From an uncultured Lachnospiraceae bacterium (GTDB lineage: Bacteria; Bacillota; Clostridia; Lachnospirales; Lachnospiraceae): DNA of 8,144 nucleotides. The notes under the pieces are model-generated. The model was given only the letters and a program-made list of their open reading frames with translations. It was not told the origin of the DNA and made no database searches. A program made the translations under genes and the position numbers. Of the stretch, positions 1 to 6,839 are shown piece after piece. The stretch is taken from the NCBI GenBank assembly GCA_902783305.1, contig CACZQU010000198.1, positions 1-8,144 of the forward strand, given 5' to 3'. Position 1 is the stretch's first letter; each line of letters begins with the position of its first letter.

Positions 1-2
1 CA

Positions 3-407
3 CGGGTGGTGCTGATGTGCCTGATCCACGACATTGTGGAGATCGATGCTGGCGACACATACGCTTATGACGAGGATTCAAAGCTGACGCAGAAAGCCAG
101 AGAGGATGCAGCAAAGGAGCGAATTTTTTCCCTGCTGCCACAGGACCAGAAGGAAGAACTGTCTGCGTTATTTGACGAATTTGAAGAGTGCAAGACGGCG
201 GAAGCCAGGTTTGCCCGTGCAATGGATAACCTCCAGCCGATTCTTCTCAATAACAGTAACGGGGGAAGTGACTGGAAGGAACATGGCGTTTCATCCAGCC
301 AGGTCTATGGAAGGCAGTCCCAGAGCAGGATGGGATCTGAAACCCTTTATCAGGTAATAGATGCTATCATCCAGGAGAACATCAGGAAAGGAAGCCTCAA
401 AGAATAA
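3..407 (+). CDS. HD-domain hydrolase, YfbR/HDDC2-like (3' part only)
   Basis: This is the C-terminal part of an HD-domain phosphohydrolase; the reading frame is open to the left edge, so the true start lies outside the window. The codons at 6 and 9 are GTG and are probably internal valines. The visible part has the HD metal-binding pair in LIHDIVEIDAGDTYAYD, which is typical of the YfbR/HDDC2 branch (HD_3 type), and the distal metal-ligand Asp in ARAMDNLQPILLNN, followed by the usual WKEHGV segment. Characterised members of this branch are metal-dependent 5'-deoxynucleotidases that act on dNMPs in the cytoplasm; the exact substrate here is inferred. The N-terminal helices carrying the first metal-binding His are not in the window. 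The TAA stop sits inside an AAGGAG that could have served the decayed small gene just downstream. Confidence 0.85.
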   Translation, partial: RVVLMCLIHDIVEIDAGDTYAYDEDSKLTQKAREDAAKERIFSLLPQDQKEELSALFDEFEECKTAEARFARAMDNLQPILLNNSNGGSDWKEHGVSSSQVYGRQSQSRMGSETLYQVIDAIIQENIRKGSLKE

Positions 408-413
408 GGAGTA

Positions 414-710
414 ATGACGATTGATTTGTCAAAAAATATGTGGTGGAAAGCGTTGATGGCGATTACGTCTATCTTCGGGAGGATGATTCTGATGGCGATA
501 AACTTGTAGCGTTTCTATGACATGATTACCAAGGGGCATCCTGTGGAGCACCCCAAGGCTTATATTAACGTAATTTGACTGGATGTAGTTCAGATTAATT
601 CCGTATGGAGACGGATGCAGGAAATCTTCGTTCCTGGGTTTGCGAGAAGTTCGGGGGAGCAATCCTTCTTTGTCTACTCTGCCGGAGAATGTGTCACTTA
701 CAGGAGGTAA
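414..710 (+). pseudogene. Decayed small gene of unknown function between the HD gene and the helicase
   Basis: No single frame is open here, yet protein-like reading continues across frames. From ATG 414 the frame gives MTIDLSK, then must slip in the A-run at 431-436 to read KKYVVESVDGDYVYLREDD and on to DKLVA. It must then shift back near 509-512 to read RFYDMITKGHPVEHPKAY. A TGA at 576-578 interrupts that frame, which then stays open from 579 to the TAA at 708-710 (LDVVQINSVWRRMQ and onward). The TGA would be a tryptophan codon after one base change. The simplest reading is a gene of roughly 95 codons broken by two compensating indels and a nonsense change. I do not recognise the family. 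The final AGG AGG TAA of this remnant supplies the Shine-Dalgarno of the helicase gene. Joining all the pieces into one ancestral gene is inference; two adjacent fragments are also possible. Confidence 0.45.
702..707 (+). promoter_or_regulatory. Ribosome binding site that fixes the helicase start
   Basis: A perfect AGGAGG lies eight bases before ATG 716. The open frame extends upstream to an ATG at 605, but the 37 extra residues are cysteine-rich and unlike the exonuclease fold, and that ATG has no Shine-Dalgarno. The DnaQ-like motif KSIAFIDTE begins two residues after the 716 start, as expected for this fold. Confidence 0.85.
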
Positions 711-715
711 CAAAA

Positions 716-3700
716 ATGGTCAAATCGATAGCATTCATTGACACAGAAGCAGGCATTGGAGACCATAAGATATACGACATTGGCGCGGTCCGAACGGACG
801 GGGCTTCTTTTCACTCGCCTTCTTTGCAGGCTTTCTCTTCTTTCATCTCAGATGCTGACTTCCTCTGCGGCCACAACATTATCCACTATGACCTTGAGTT
901 TCTGAATGCTGCCATGGGAAAGAATATTACTATCCCGGCGATTGACACCCTTTATCTTTCACCGCTCCTTTTTCCCAGGAAGCCATACCACTCCCTCCTC
1001 AAAGACGACAAGCTCATTACTGAGGAATTAAACAACCCTGTCAATGACAGCAAAAAAGCATCAAAGCTGTTTTATGACGAAGTCAATGCCTATAACGAGC
1101 TCCCGCTCTTCCTGAAGCAGATCTACCATTTCCTGCTCATTCAGCAGAAAGAATTCCGCGGCTTTCTGGAATATGTTGGTTCACGGAAGCGCATCCTGTG
1201 CCCGGGCGTACAGAAATTGATAAAAACCAATTTTACTGGAAAGATATGCTCAAATGCCGATATTCCATCCCTCGTGAGGGATTATCCTGTTGAGTTAGCC
1301 TATGCGCTTGCCCTGATCTGGGTGGATGATACATTTTCAATTACACCGCCTTGGCTGCTAAAAACCTTTCCCCGGATTGAGAGCGTTTTCAAGATCCTCC
1401 GAAACACCCGCTGCAGTGAGAATTGCGGGTACTGCCGGTCAATGCTGGACATAAACAATGCTTTGAAACGCATTTTCAATTATGAAAGTTTCAGGCTTTA
1501 TGCCGGGGAACCTTTGCAGGAAAAAGCCGTCCAGGCTGCAGTTGACGGAAAGTCTCTTTTGGCAGTGTTCCCGACAGGCGGCGGGAAATCGCTGGCATTC
1601 CAGCTTCCAGCCCTCATGGCAGCAAGCACTGTAAAAGGTCTGACCGTTGTCATTTCCCCTCTTCAGTCGCTGATGAAGGATCAGGTGGACAATCTCAATA
1701 TGCAAGGTGTTACGTCCGCTGTAACCGTGAATGGGACTCTTGACACGATTGAAAGGGCGAACTCGCTGGAACGGGTTGCGAACGGGTCGGCTCATCTCTT
1801 ATATATATCCCCGGAGCAGCTGCGGTCCAGAACGATAGAGAAACTAATATCTTCCAGAAAGATTGTCAGGTTTGTAATTGATGAAGCCCACTGCTTCTCT
1901 GCCTGGGGCCAGGATTTCCGCGTCGATTACATGTATATCGGTGACTTTATAAAAAAACTTGAAGAATTAAACGGCCAGGAGAGGATTCCCGTTTCCTGCT
2001 TCACGGCAACAGCAAAACAGAATGTCATCTCCGATATCCGTGATTATTTCAAACGCAAGCTGGATCAGGACCTGGAGATATTCATATCCACAGCTGCCCG
2101 TGAAAACTTACGCTACGCCGTCATCCACTGCGAAACTGATGAGCTGAAATATAATACGCTCAGGAACCTGATCTCACAGAAAAATTGCCCTTCCATTGTT
2201 TACGTATCCCGAACGAGGAAGACCTGGGAACTTGCTGACCGGCTGTCCCGTGATGGTTTCCTTGCTAAGCCATTTAATGGGAAAATGGATCTGAATGATA
2301 AGGTTGCAAACCAGGAGGCTTTTATCAGCAATGAGATAGAGGTCCTTGTAGCCACTTCTGCCTTTGGCATGGGTATCGACAAAAAAGACGTCCGCCTTGT
2401 TGTTCATTATGATATTCCGGGTTCCCTTGAGGATTATGTCCAGGAGGCAGGCCGTGCGGGGCGGGATCCCACCCTGCAAGCTGATTGCTATGTCCTTTAC
2501 AGCAACAAAGACCTCGACAAACATTTTATCCTCCTGAACCAGACGAAACTCAGCATCAGCGAAATCCAGCAGGTTTGGAAAGCTGTCAAGGACCTGACGA
2601 AGCAGAGACCCAATATTTGCTGCTCACCGCTTGAAATTGCCCGGCAGGCTGGTTGGATCGATTCAGGAGTGGACATCGAAACGCGGGTCAGGACTGCTAT
2701 CCAGGCTCTTGAGTCTGCTGGCTATATCAAGCGCGGCATGAACATGCCCCATGTGTATGCAACAAGCATAGTACCCTCCAGCACAATAGAAGCAGCAAAA
2801 CTTATTGACCAGTCAAAGCTCTTCACGGACGAGGACCGTAGGAAAGCAAAGCTGATTATTTCTTCCTTGATCGGCAGGAGCAAACGTGCAGATGCCGGCA
2901 GTGATGATGCCGAATCCCGTGTTGACTATCTTGCGGATATCCTGGGTTTGACAAAGAGTGAAGTTATCCAATCCATAAACCTGATGCGGCAAGAAGGCAT
3001 CCTGGATGATTACCAGGACATGACTGCCTACATCCATGCATCGGACAAAGTGAACAAATCCATGCTTGTGCTTGACCGGTTTTCCAGGCTGGAACATTTC
3101 CTCTTTTCCCGCTTCACAGATGATGGCTGCGAAATCAACCTGAAAGAGCTCAATGAAGCTGCTCAAAATGAAAACATCACATATTCCAGCGTAAAGAACA
3201 TCCGTACATTGCTGTATTTCCTTACGATTAAGGGCTATATCCACAAGGAAGAAAATACGAGGGTGGATATAGTAAAAGTGTACCCGGAAGACATCCTTGA
3301 CCGCCTGTCCAGAAAGCTTGACTGCAGGATCAATATCTGCCATTTCGTTTTGAAGCATCTTTATGCTATGTTGGAGGATGTCAGGGCAGATGATAAAGAA
3401 GAAAAAACGGTATGCTTCTCCCTTGTCGGTCTTTTCAATGCTTACAAAGAAATCTCCCGGCCCGATGCGAAATTTGATAATGTATCTCTCCCGGATGTCT
3501 CTGACGCTCTGCTGTATCTGTCAAAGATCGGTGCGATGAAGCTTGAGGGCGGTTTCCTTGTTATCTACAACGGAATGGAAATATGCCGGATCGTAAAAGA
3601 TAACCGGATCAAGTACAAGGTTGATGATTACCGCTTTCTCAACGAGTTTTACAAACAGAAAATACGGCAAATCCATATTGTCGGGGAATATGCCAACTTA

Positions 3701-5539
3701 ATGGTCCGTGACTATAATGTAGCCCTCCAGTATGTTGACGACTATTTCCGGATGGATCACCGGAAGTTCATTGACAAATATTTCAAAGGTGAGCGCAGGG
3801 CAGAGATAGACCGTAACATCACAAAAGAAACATACAACCGGATTTTTGATGAACTGTCTGATATCCAATCCCGGATCATTTCTGATAAGGATTCAAAATA
3901 TATAGTTGTCGCAGCCGGGCCAGGCAGCGGGAAGACACGCGTTTTGGTTCACAAGCTTGCTTCCCTCTTACTTATGGAAGATGTCAAGCATGACCGATTG
4001 CTTATGCTCACATTCTCCCGCGCTGCGGCTACAGAGTTCAAAAAGCGCTTGACCGGGCTGATCGGCAATGCGGCCAATTATGTGGACATTAAGACCTTTC
4101 ATTCCTATTGCTTTGACCTTCTCGGGAAGATCGGCAGCCTTGAAGGCGTGGATAATGTAGTTGAAAACGCTGCCAACATGATCCTTAATGGCGATGTCGA
4201 ACCAGAGAAAACAATAAAAAGTGTCCTCGTCATTGATGAGGCACAGGATATGAGCGAAAATGATTTCTCACTGGTTCATGCGTTGATCCAGAGCAATGAC
4301 GATATGCGTGTCATTGCCGTTGGGGACGATGACCAGAACATTTTCGGTTTCCGGGGTTCTGACTCAAAGTACCTGCAGATGTTGATAGATGATTATGGTG
4401 CGACAAAATATGAGATGACTGAAAACTACCGCAGCCAGAAATCGATTGTCGCGTTTTCCAATGCTTTCATTTCCAACATCAAAGACCGCATGAAAACTGA
4501 ACCGGGCGTTGCTGTGCAAGACAAAACTGGTAAAATCATTGTAATCCATTATCATTGCCCTAATTATGTAGAAGCGTTCGTAGAGGATATCTGCAGGACC
4601 CACGGGCAGGAAAAGGCCTGCGTCCTCACACAGACCAATGACGAAGCAATGCAGGTTCTGGGGCTTTTGGAAAAGCGAGGGATCCGGGCAAAACTGATCC
4701 AGTCCTTAGGTAAGCAATTCCGCTTGGACTGCCTTGCAGAAATCCGCTGTTTCCTTTCAGCCCTTGACAGTCACGGAGAGATGACGGTTGTACCTGATAG
4801 TGTATGGAATGATGCAAAAGAAAAACTATTCTCGCAGTATGCCCGGAGTGCCTGTCTCGAAGTATGTGGCAATCTTATAAAGGACTTTGAAACCGTATAT
4901 CCCGATAAATACCGGACAGATCTTGATGAATTCATCAGGGAATCACAGTATGAAGATTTCTGTCACGATGAGTGCGAAACCCTCTATATCTCCACAATCC
5001 ACAAAGCAAAGGGGCGGGAATTTGACGCTGTTTATATGCTGCTGCAGAACTGCGTAACGAAGACCGACGAGAAAAGGCGTACAGTTTACGTTCGGATAAC
5101 CCTCGCCAGGGAGTCTTTGCATATCCACAGCAACACGGACCTGTTCAACAAATATACTTTGCCAGGCTTGAGCCATAAGGACGATCCGTTTCCCTACACC
5201 GAACCGGATGAACTGATCATCCAGCTCACGCACAAAGATGTATACCTGGATTACTTTAAACCCAGACAGGATCTCATCCTGAGGCTCAGGAGCGGCATGT
5301 CCCTCGGCGTGCACGATGGCTGCCTATGGATCCGGGCAAATAGCAGGCTGGTTCCTGTGGCTTGTTTTTCAAAAGCTTTTAAGGATAAATTATCCCGCTG
5401 GGCAGCAAAAGGTTATTTCCCTGTTTCGGCAACAATCCGGTTTGTTGTCGCGTGGAAGGGCGAAAACGATGAAAACGAAACCTTTATTGTTCTTCCGGCG
5501 GTTAAGCTGAAGAAAAGTACAGGAAAGCGGTATATTTAA
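716..5539 (+). CDS. DEDD exonuclease - RecQ helicase - UvrD-like helicase fusion (1607 aa)
   Basis: This single protein joins three DNA-processing modules, numbered from ATG 716. Residues 1-125 are a DnaQ-like 3'-5' exonuclease with FIDTE (D9, E11), GHNIIHYD (D59) and a final NNPVNDS (D111), where the family's usual His is Asn106. Residues 233-240 hold a Cys-x3-Cys-x2-Cys cluster. Residues 255-600 are a RecQ-type SF2 helicase: Q268 in motif 0, PTGGGKS 286-292, DEAH 389-392, the aromatic loop at 397-402, FTATA and QEAGRAGRD 576-584. A winged-helix-like stretch follows at 630-685, without the usual RecQ four-cysteine zinc site, and then a long unassigned linker. Residues 1045-1475 are a UvrD/PcrA-like SF1 helicase: AAGPGSGKT 1066-1074, DEAQD 1174-1178, GDDDQNIFGFRGS 1203-1215, ENYRS 1236-1240 and STIHKAKGREFD 1426-1437. 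Motif VI reads YVRITLARE, with Leu1463 at the arginine-finger position. About 110 C-terminal residues are unassigned. The protein is presumably cytoplasmic, with no signal peptide or membrane segment. A repair or defence role is inference. Confidence 0.93.
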   Translation: MVKSIAFIDTEAGIGDHKIYDIGAVRTDGASFHSPSLQAFSSFISDADFLCGHNIIHYDLEFLNAAMGKNITIPAIDTLYLSPLLFPRKPYHSLLKDDKLITEELNNPVNDSKKASKLFYDEVNAYNELPLFLKQIYHFLLIQQKEFRGFLEYVGSRKRILCPGVQKLIKTNFTGKICSNADIPSLVRDYPVELAYALALIWVDDTFSITPPWLLKTFPRIESVFKILRNTRCSENCGYCRSMLDINNALKRIFNYESFRLYAGEPLQEKAVQAAVDGKSLLAVFPTGGGKSLAFQLPALMAASTVKGLTVVISPLQSLMKDQVDNLNMQGVTSAVTVNGTLDTIERANSLERVANGSAHLLYISPEQLRSRTIEKLISSRKIVRFVIDEAHCFSAWGQDFRVDYMYIGDFIKKLEELNGQERIPVSCFTATAKQNVISDIRDYFKRKLDQDLEIFISTAARENLRYAVIHCETDELKYNTLRNLISQKNCPSIVYVSRTRKTWELADRLSRDGFLAKPFNGKMDLNDKVANQEAFISNEIEVLVATSAFGMGIDKKDVRLVVHYDIPGSLEDYVQEAGRAGRDPTLQADCYVLYSNKDLDKHFILLNQTKLSISEIQQVWKAVKDLTKQRPNICCSPLEIARQAGWIDSGVDIETRVRTAIQALESAGYIKRGMNMPHVYATSIVPSSTIEAAKLIDQSKLFTDEDRRKAKLIISSLIGRSKRADAGSDDAESRVDYLADILGLTKSEVIQSINLMRQEGILDDYQDMTAYIHASDKVNKSMLVLDRFSRLEHFLFSRFTDDGCEINLKELNEAAQNENITYSSVKNIRTLLYFLTIKGYIHKEENTRVDIVKVYPEDILDRLSRKLDCRINICHFVLKHLYAMLEDVRADDKEEKTVCFSLVGLFNAYKEISRPDAKFDNVSLPDVSDALLYLSKIGAMKLEGGFLVIYNGMEICRIVKDNRIKYKVDDYRFLNEFYKQKIRQIHIVGEYANLMVRDYNVALQYVDDYFRMDHRKFIDKYFKGERRAEIDRNITKETYNRIFDELSDIQSRIISDKDSKYIVVAAGPGSGKTRVLVHKLASLLLMEDVKHDRLLMLTFSRAAATEFKKRLTGLIGNAANYVDIKTFHSYCFDLLGKIGSLEGVDNVVENAANMILNGDVEPEKTIKSVLVIDEAQDMSENDFSLVHALIQSNDDMRVIAVGDDDQNIFGFRGSDSKYLQMLIDDYGATKYEMTENYRSQKSIVAFSNAFISNIKDRMKTEPGVAVQDKTGKIIVIHYHCPNYVEAFVEDICRTHGQEKACVLTQTNDEAMQVLGLLEKRGIRAKLIQSLGKQFRLDCLAEIRCFLSALDSHGEMTVVPDSVWNDAKEKLFSQYARSACLEVCGNLIKDFETVYPDKYRTDLDEFIRESQYEDFCHDECETLYISTIHKAKGREFDAVYMLLQNCVTKTDEKRRTVYVRITLARESLHIHSNTDLFNKYTLPGLSHKDDPFPYTEPDELIIQLTHKDVYLDYFKPRQDLILRLRSGMSLGVHDGCLWIRANSRLVPVACFSKAFKDKLSRWAAKGYFPVSATIRFVVAWKGENDENETFIVLPAVKLKKSTGKRYI

Positions 5540-6071
5540 GTCAAAACTCGCCATCAGGCCCTTGAATACCTCGTCCTGAGCAATCTGGTGATTAGATAAG
5601 CAGCTCGAGAAAACTGTTCTCAATTCCCCGTACAGCGGAATATGCGATGCTGTCTAATCTTTTGCAAGTACTATATTGTACTGCCTTAATTTTTATTTTG
5701 CCTGTATTTGTGGTGGTATGGTATTTACCTTTTGCAACCTGTTGACAAGAATCGTATGGAAAGAGAAGGTTCCGTTTTTTATGTCATTCCAGACAGGATG
5801 CCAAAGCATTGGAATTGAGTACGATAAGGCTTTGGCAGCCTGTACAGAGGACAACCAAAGCCATAGCTGAATGACCATTCTTTCCATAGAGAAGGCAGAC
5901 ACAGAGAAATACATCCTACCACCAGATGTGAACAGGTGCTGATTTTTCAATCCTTTTGGGAACAGATTCTTAGAGTCGTGATGGACAGGATATGTACTTC
6001 TTGCATCAACAGCCGTGATATCGGGCTGAACCATTTGATGGATATGGACTCCCCTTTTTTAGGATACGGCG
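5540..6071. other. Stretch without a convincing gene downstream of the helicase
   Basis: The roughly 530 bases after the helicase stop hold no reading frame that I can link to a family. The only sizeable open frames are a 64-codon plus-strand frame (5676-5870) and a 113-codon minus-strand frame (6034 down to 5693), neither with recognisable motifs. A small inverted repeat lies at 5667-5682. Two hairpins at 5607-5621 and near 5623-5641 have only five-base stems and no U-run, so they are not credible terminators. The stretch may be the eroded remains of an inserted element or gene, but I see no terminal repeats or transposase motifs that would show it. Confidence 0.5.
5667..5682. repeat. Small inverted repeat AGTAC-N6-GTACT
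   Basis: The sequence AGTACTATATTGTACT has perfect five-base arms around an AT-rich six-base centre, inside the otherwise geneless stretch. Such short dyads can be operators, but arms this short also arise by chance in this much sequence, and no clear promoter accompanies it. Confidence 0.3.
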
Positions 6072-6269
6072 TTGAGATTTTCTATTGGAAACTGTACCAT
6101 ACGCCTGAGCTTCGGACTTCTGGAAGAATTAAACTTTCTGGAACGGATAGACTCAATAGAGGACTTTGCCGATATGGAAAGATTCGCTGGCGTAGCAAAT
6201 ATCCAGCACATCGTCAATATTATCGGTCTTTACGGAAAAGAATTCTTGGAGTGGAAAAAATGGATGTGA
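6072..6269 (+). CDS. Unrecognised 65-codon frame overlapping the acetyltransferase start; possibly a gene remnant
   Basis: An in-frame stop at 6060-6062 limits this frame on the left. The only early start is TTG 6072, with a modest AGGA at 6061-6064 seven bases before it. The second half looks like genuine protein, with acidic and hydrophobic alternation typical of helices (ELNFLERIDSIEDFADMERF, then VANIQHIVNIIGLYGKEFLE). The frame ends in WKKWM at the TGA 6267-6269 and overlaps the GNAT ATG at 6260 by ten bases, an arrangement typical of translationally coupled genes. The rare start and abrupt left boundary fit the 3' end of a truncated gene at least as well as an intact small gene. I do not recognise the family, and no catalytic motif is visible. 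Confidence 0.45.
   Translation: MRFSIGNCTIRLSFGLLEELNFLERIDSIEDFADMERFAGVANIQHIVNIIGLYGKEFLEWKKWM
6248..6251 (+). promoter_or_regulatory. Ribosome binding site deciding the acetyltransferase start
   Basis: A GGAG lies eight bases before ATG 6260, inside the 3' end of the overlapping 65-codon frame. It supports starting the acetyltransferase at 6260. The open frame reaches back to 5936, but the 108 extra residues are arginine-rich and do not resemble a GNAT domain. Confidence 0.7.
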
Positions 6270-6694
6270 TAAGGGCAGCGACGCTGGCTGAGAGGGCTGG
6301 TGCTTATTATGTACGGATCCAGGCAATGGCGGTGAAACATCAGATTTCCCTATGGCAGGAATTTGACAACCATGACACACCAGAGACGAAATATATCGTT
6401 ATTACGGACGGAGTACTGCCTGTTGCGACCTGCCGTTTATATCCAGCAGATGAAATTTCCATGATGCTGGGAAGGATCGTAGTCCTTCCTGAATACAGGG
6501 GCATGGGTCTGGGGAGAAAAGTAGTTCAGGAAGCTGAACAGTGGGCAAAGGAGCTTGGATTTACAAAAGCTGTTCTGGAAAGCAGGGATAACAAGGTTGG
6601 GTTTTATGAAAAAATAGGCTATACCGCAGACCGCACAGTGACGATCCACGGGGAAACCTTTAACTGTATACCAATGGAAAAGACACTCATATAA
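6260..6694 (+). CDS. GNAT family N-acetyltransferase (144 aa)
   Basis: This is a complete single-domain acetyltransferase of the Gcn5-related superfamily, which transfers the acetyl group of acetyl-CoA to an amine; the acceptor is unknown. Numbered from ATG 6260, the strand before the cofactor site reads LGRIVVLPEYR (residues 70-80). The acetyl-CoA pyrophosphate loop of motif A is RGMGLGRK (80-87), and the following helix is VVQEAEQWAKELGF. Motif B, ESRDNKVGFYEKIGY (107-121), carries the tyrosine that often acts as general acid. The N-terminus, with TLAERAGAYYVRIQAM and an HDTPETKYIV segment, resembles a common Firmicutes subgroup of GNATs. The length is normal and no motif is broken. It may be co-translated with the overlapping upstream frame. 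It runs convergently to the minus-strand gene at the right. Confidence 0.92.
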   Translation: MDVIRAATLAERAGAYYVRIQAMAVKHQISLWQEFDNHDTPETKYIVITDGVLPVATCRLYPADEISMMLGRIVVLPEYRGMGLGRKVVQEAEQWAKELGFTKAVLESRDNKVGFYEKIGYTADRTVTIHGETFNCIPMEKTLI

Positions 6695-6839
6695 ACTTGT
6701 CCACTGGTTTACAACATATGTAATCTGATTGCCTATGCCCTGACAGGAGAGAATGCGGACGAAAAAACCTGATACAGCCTGGAGTGGTGATCGACTATGC
6801 GACAGGAAAAAGCAAGGCAGAGCAGAGCCGCCCATCTGG
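6695..6839. other. Convergent intergenic gap with a possible plus-strand fragment
   Basis: This gap separates the 3' ends of the acetyltransferase and the minus-strand gene. I see no hairpin followed by a U-run on either strand. A plus-strand frame without a start, 6724 to the TGA 6844-6846, reads LIQPGVVIDYATGKSKAEQ in its middle. That looks like real protein, but the frame is only about 40 codons and I cannot name the family. It could be a leftover of a gene displaced when the neighbouring segments were joined. Confidence 0.3.

Noticed and set aside
575..603. TTGACT as a -35 box for the helicase
   Set aside because: No acceptable -10 sequence lies 16-18 bases downstream, and the site is inside the decayed gene.
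429..713. 94-codon minus-strand frame opposite the decayed gene
   Set aside because: It has no motif or ribosome binding site, and the plus strand shows better protein-like reading across frames.
605..715. Upstream extension of the helicase frame to ATG 605
   Set aside because: The 37 extra residues do not resemble an exonuclease N-terminus, ATG 605 has no Shine-Dalgarno, and AGGAGG is well placed for ATG 716.
2813..3358. 181-codon minus-strand frame within the helicase gene
   Set aside because: It lies wholly antisense to a strongly supported coding region and has no family features.
5607..5641. Hairpins GAGAA/TTCTC and ATTCC/GGAAT as a helicase terminator
   Set aside because: The stems are only five bases, poor in G+C, and not followed by a U-run.
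5742..5770. TTGACA as a -35 box for a promoter downstream of the helicase
   Set aside because: The sequence 17 bases downstream is GAAGGT, not a -10 box.
5936..6259. Upstream extension of the acetyltransferase frame by 108 codons
   Set aside because: The added residues are arginine-rich and unlike GNAT proteins, and ATG 6260 has a GGAG at good spacing and starts a full-length domain.
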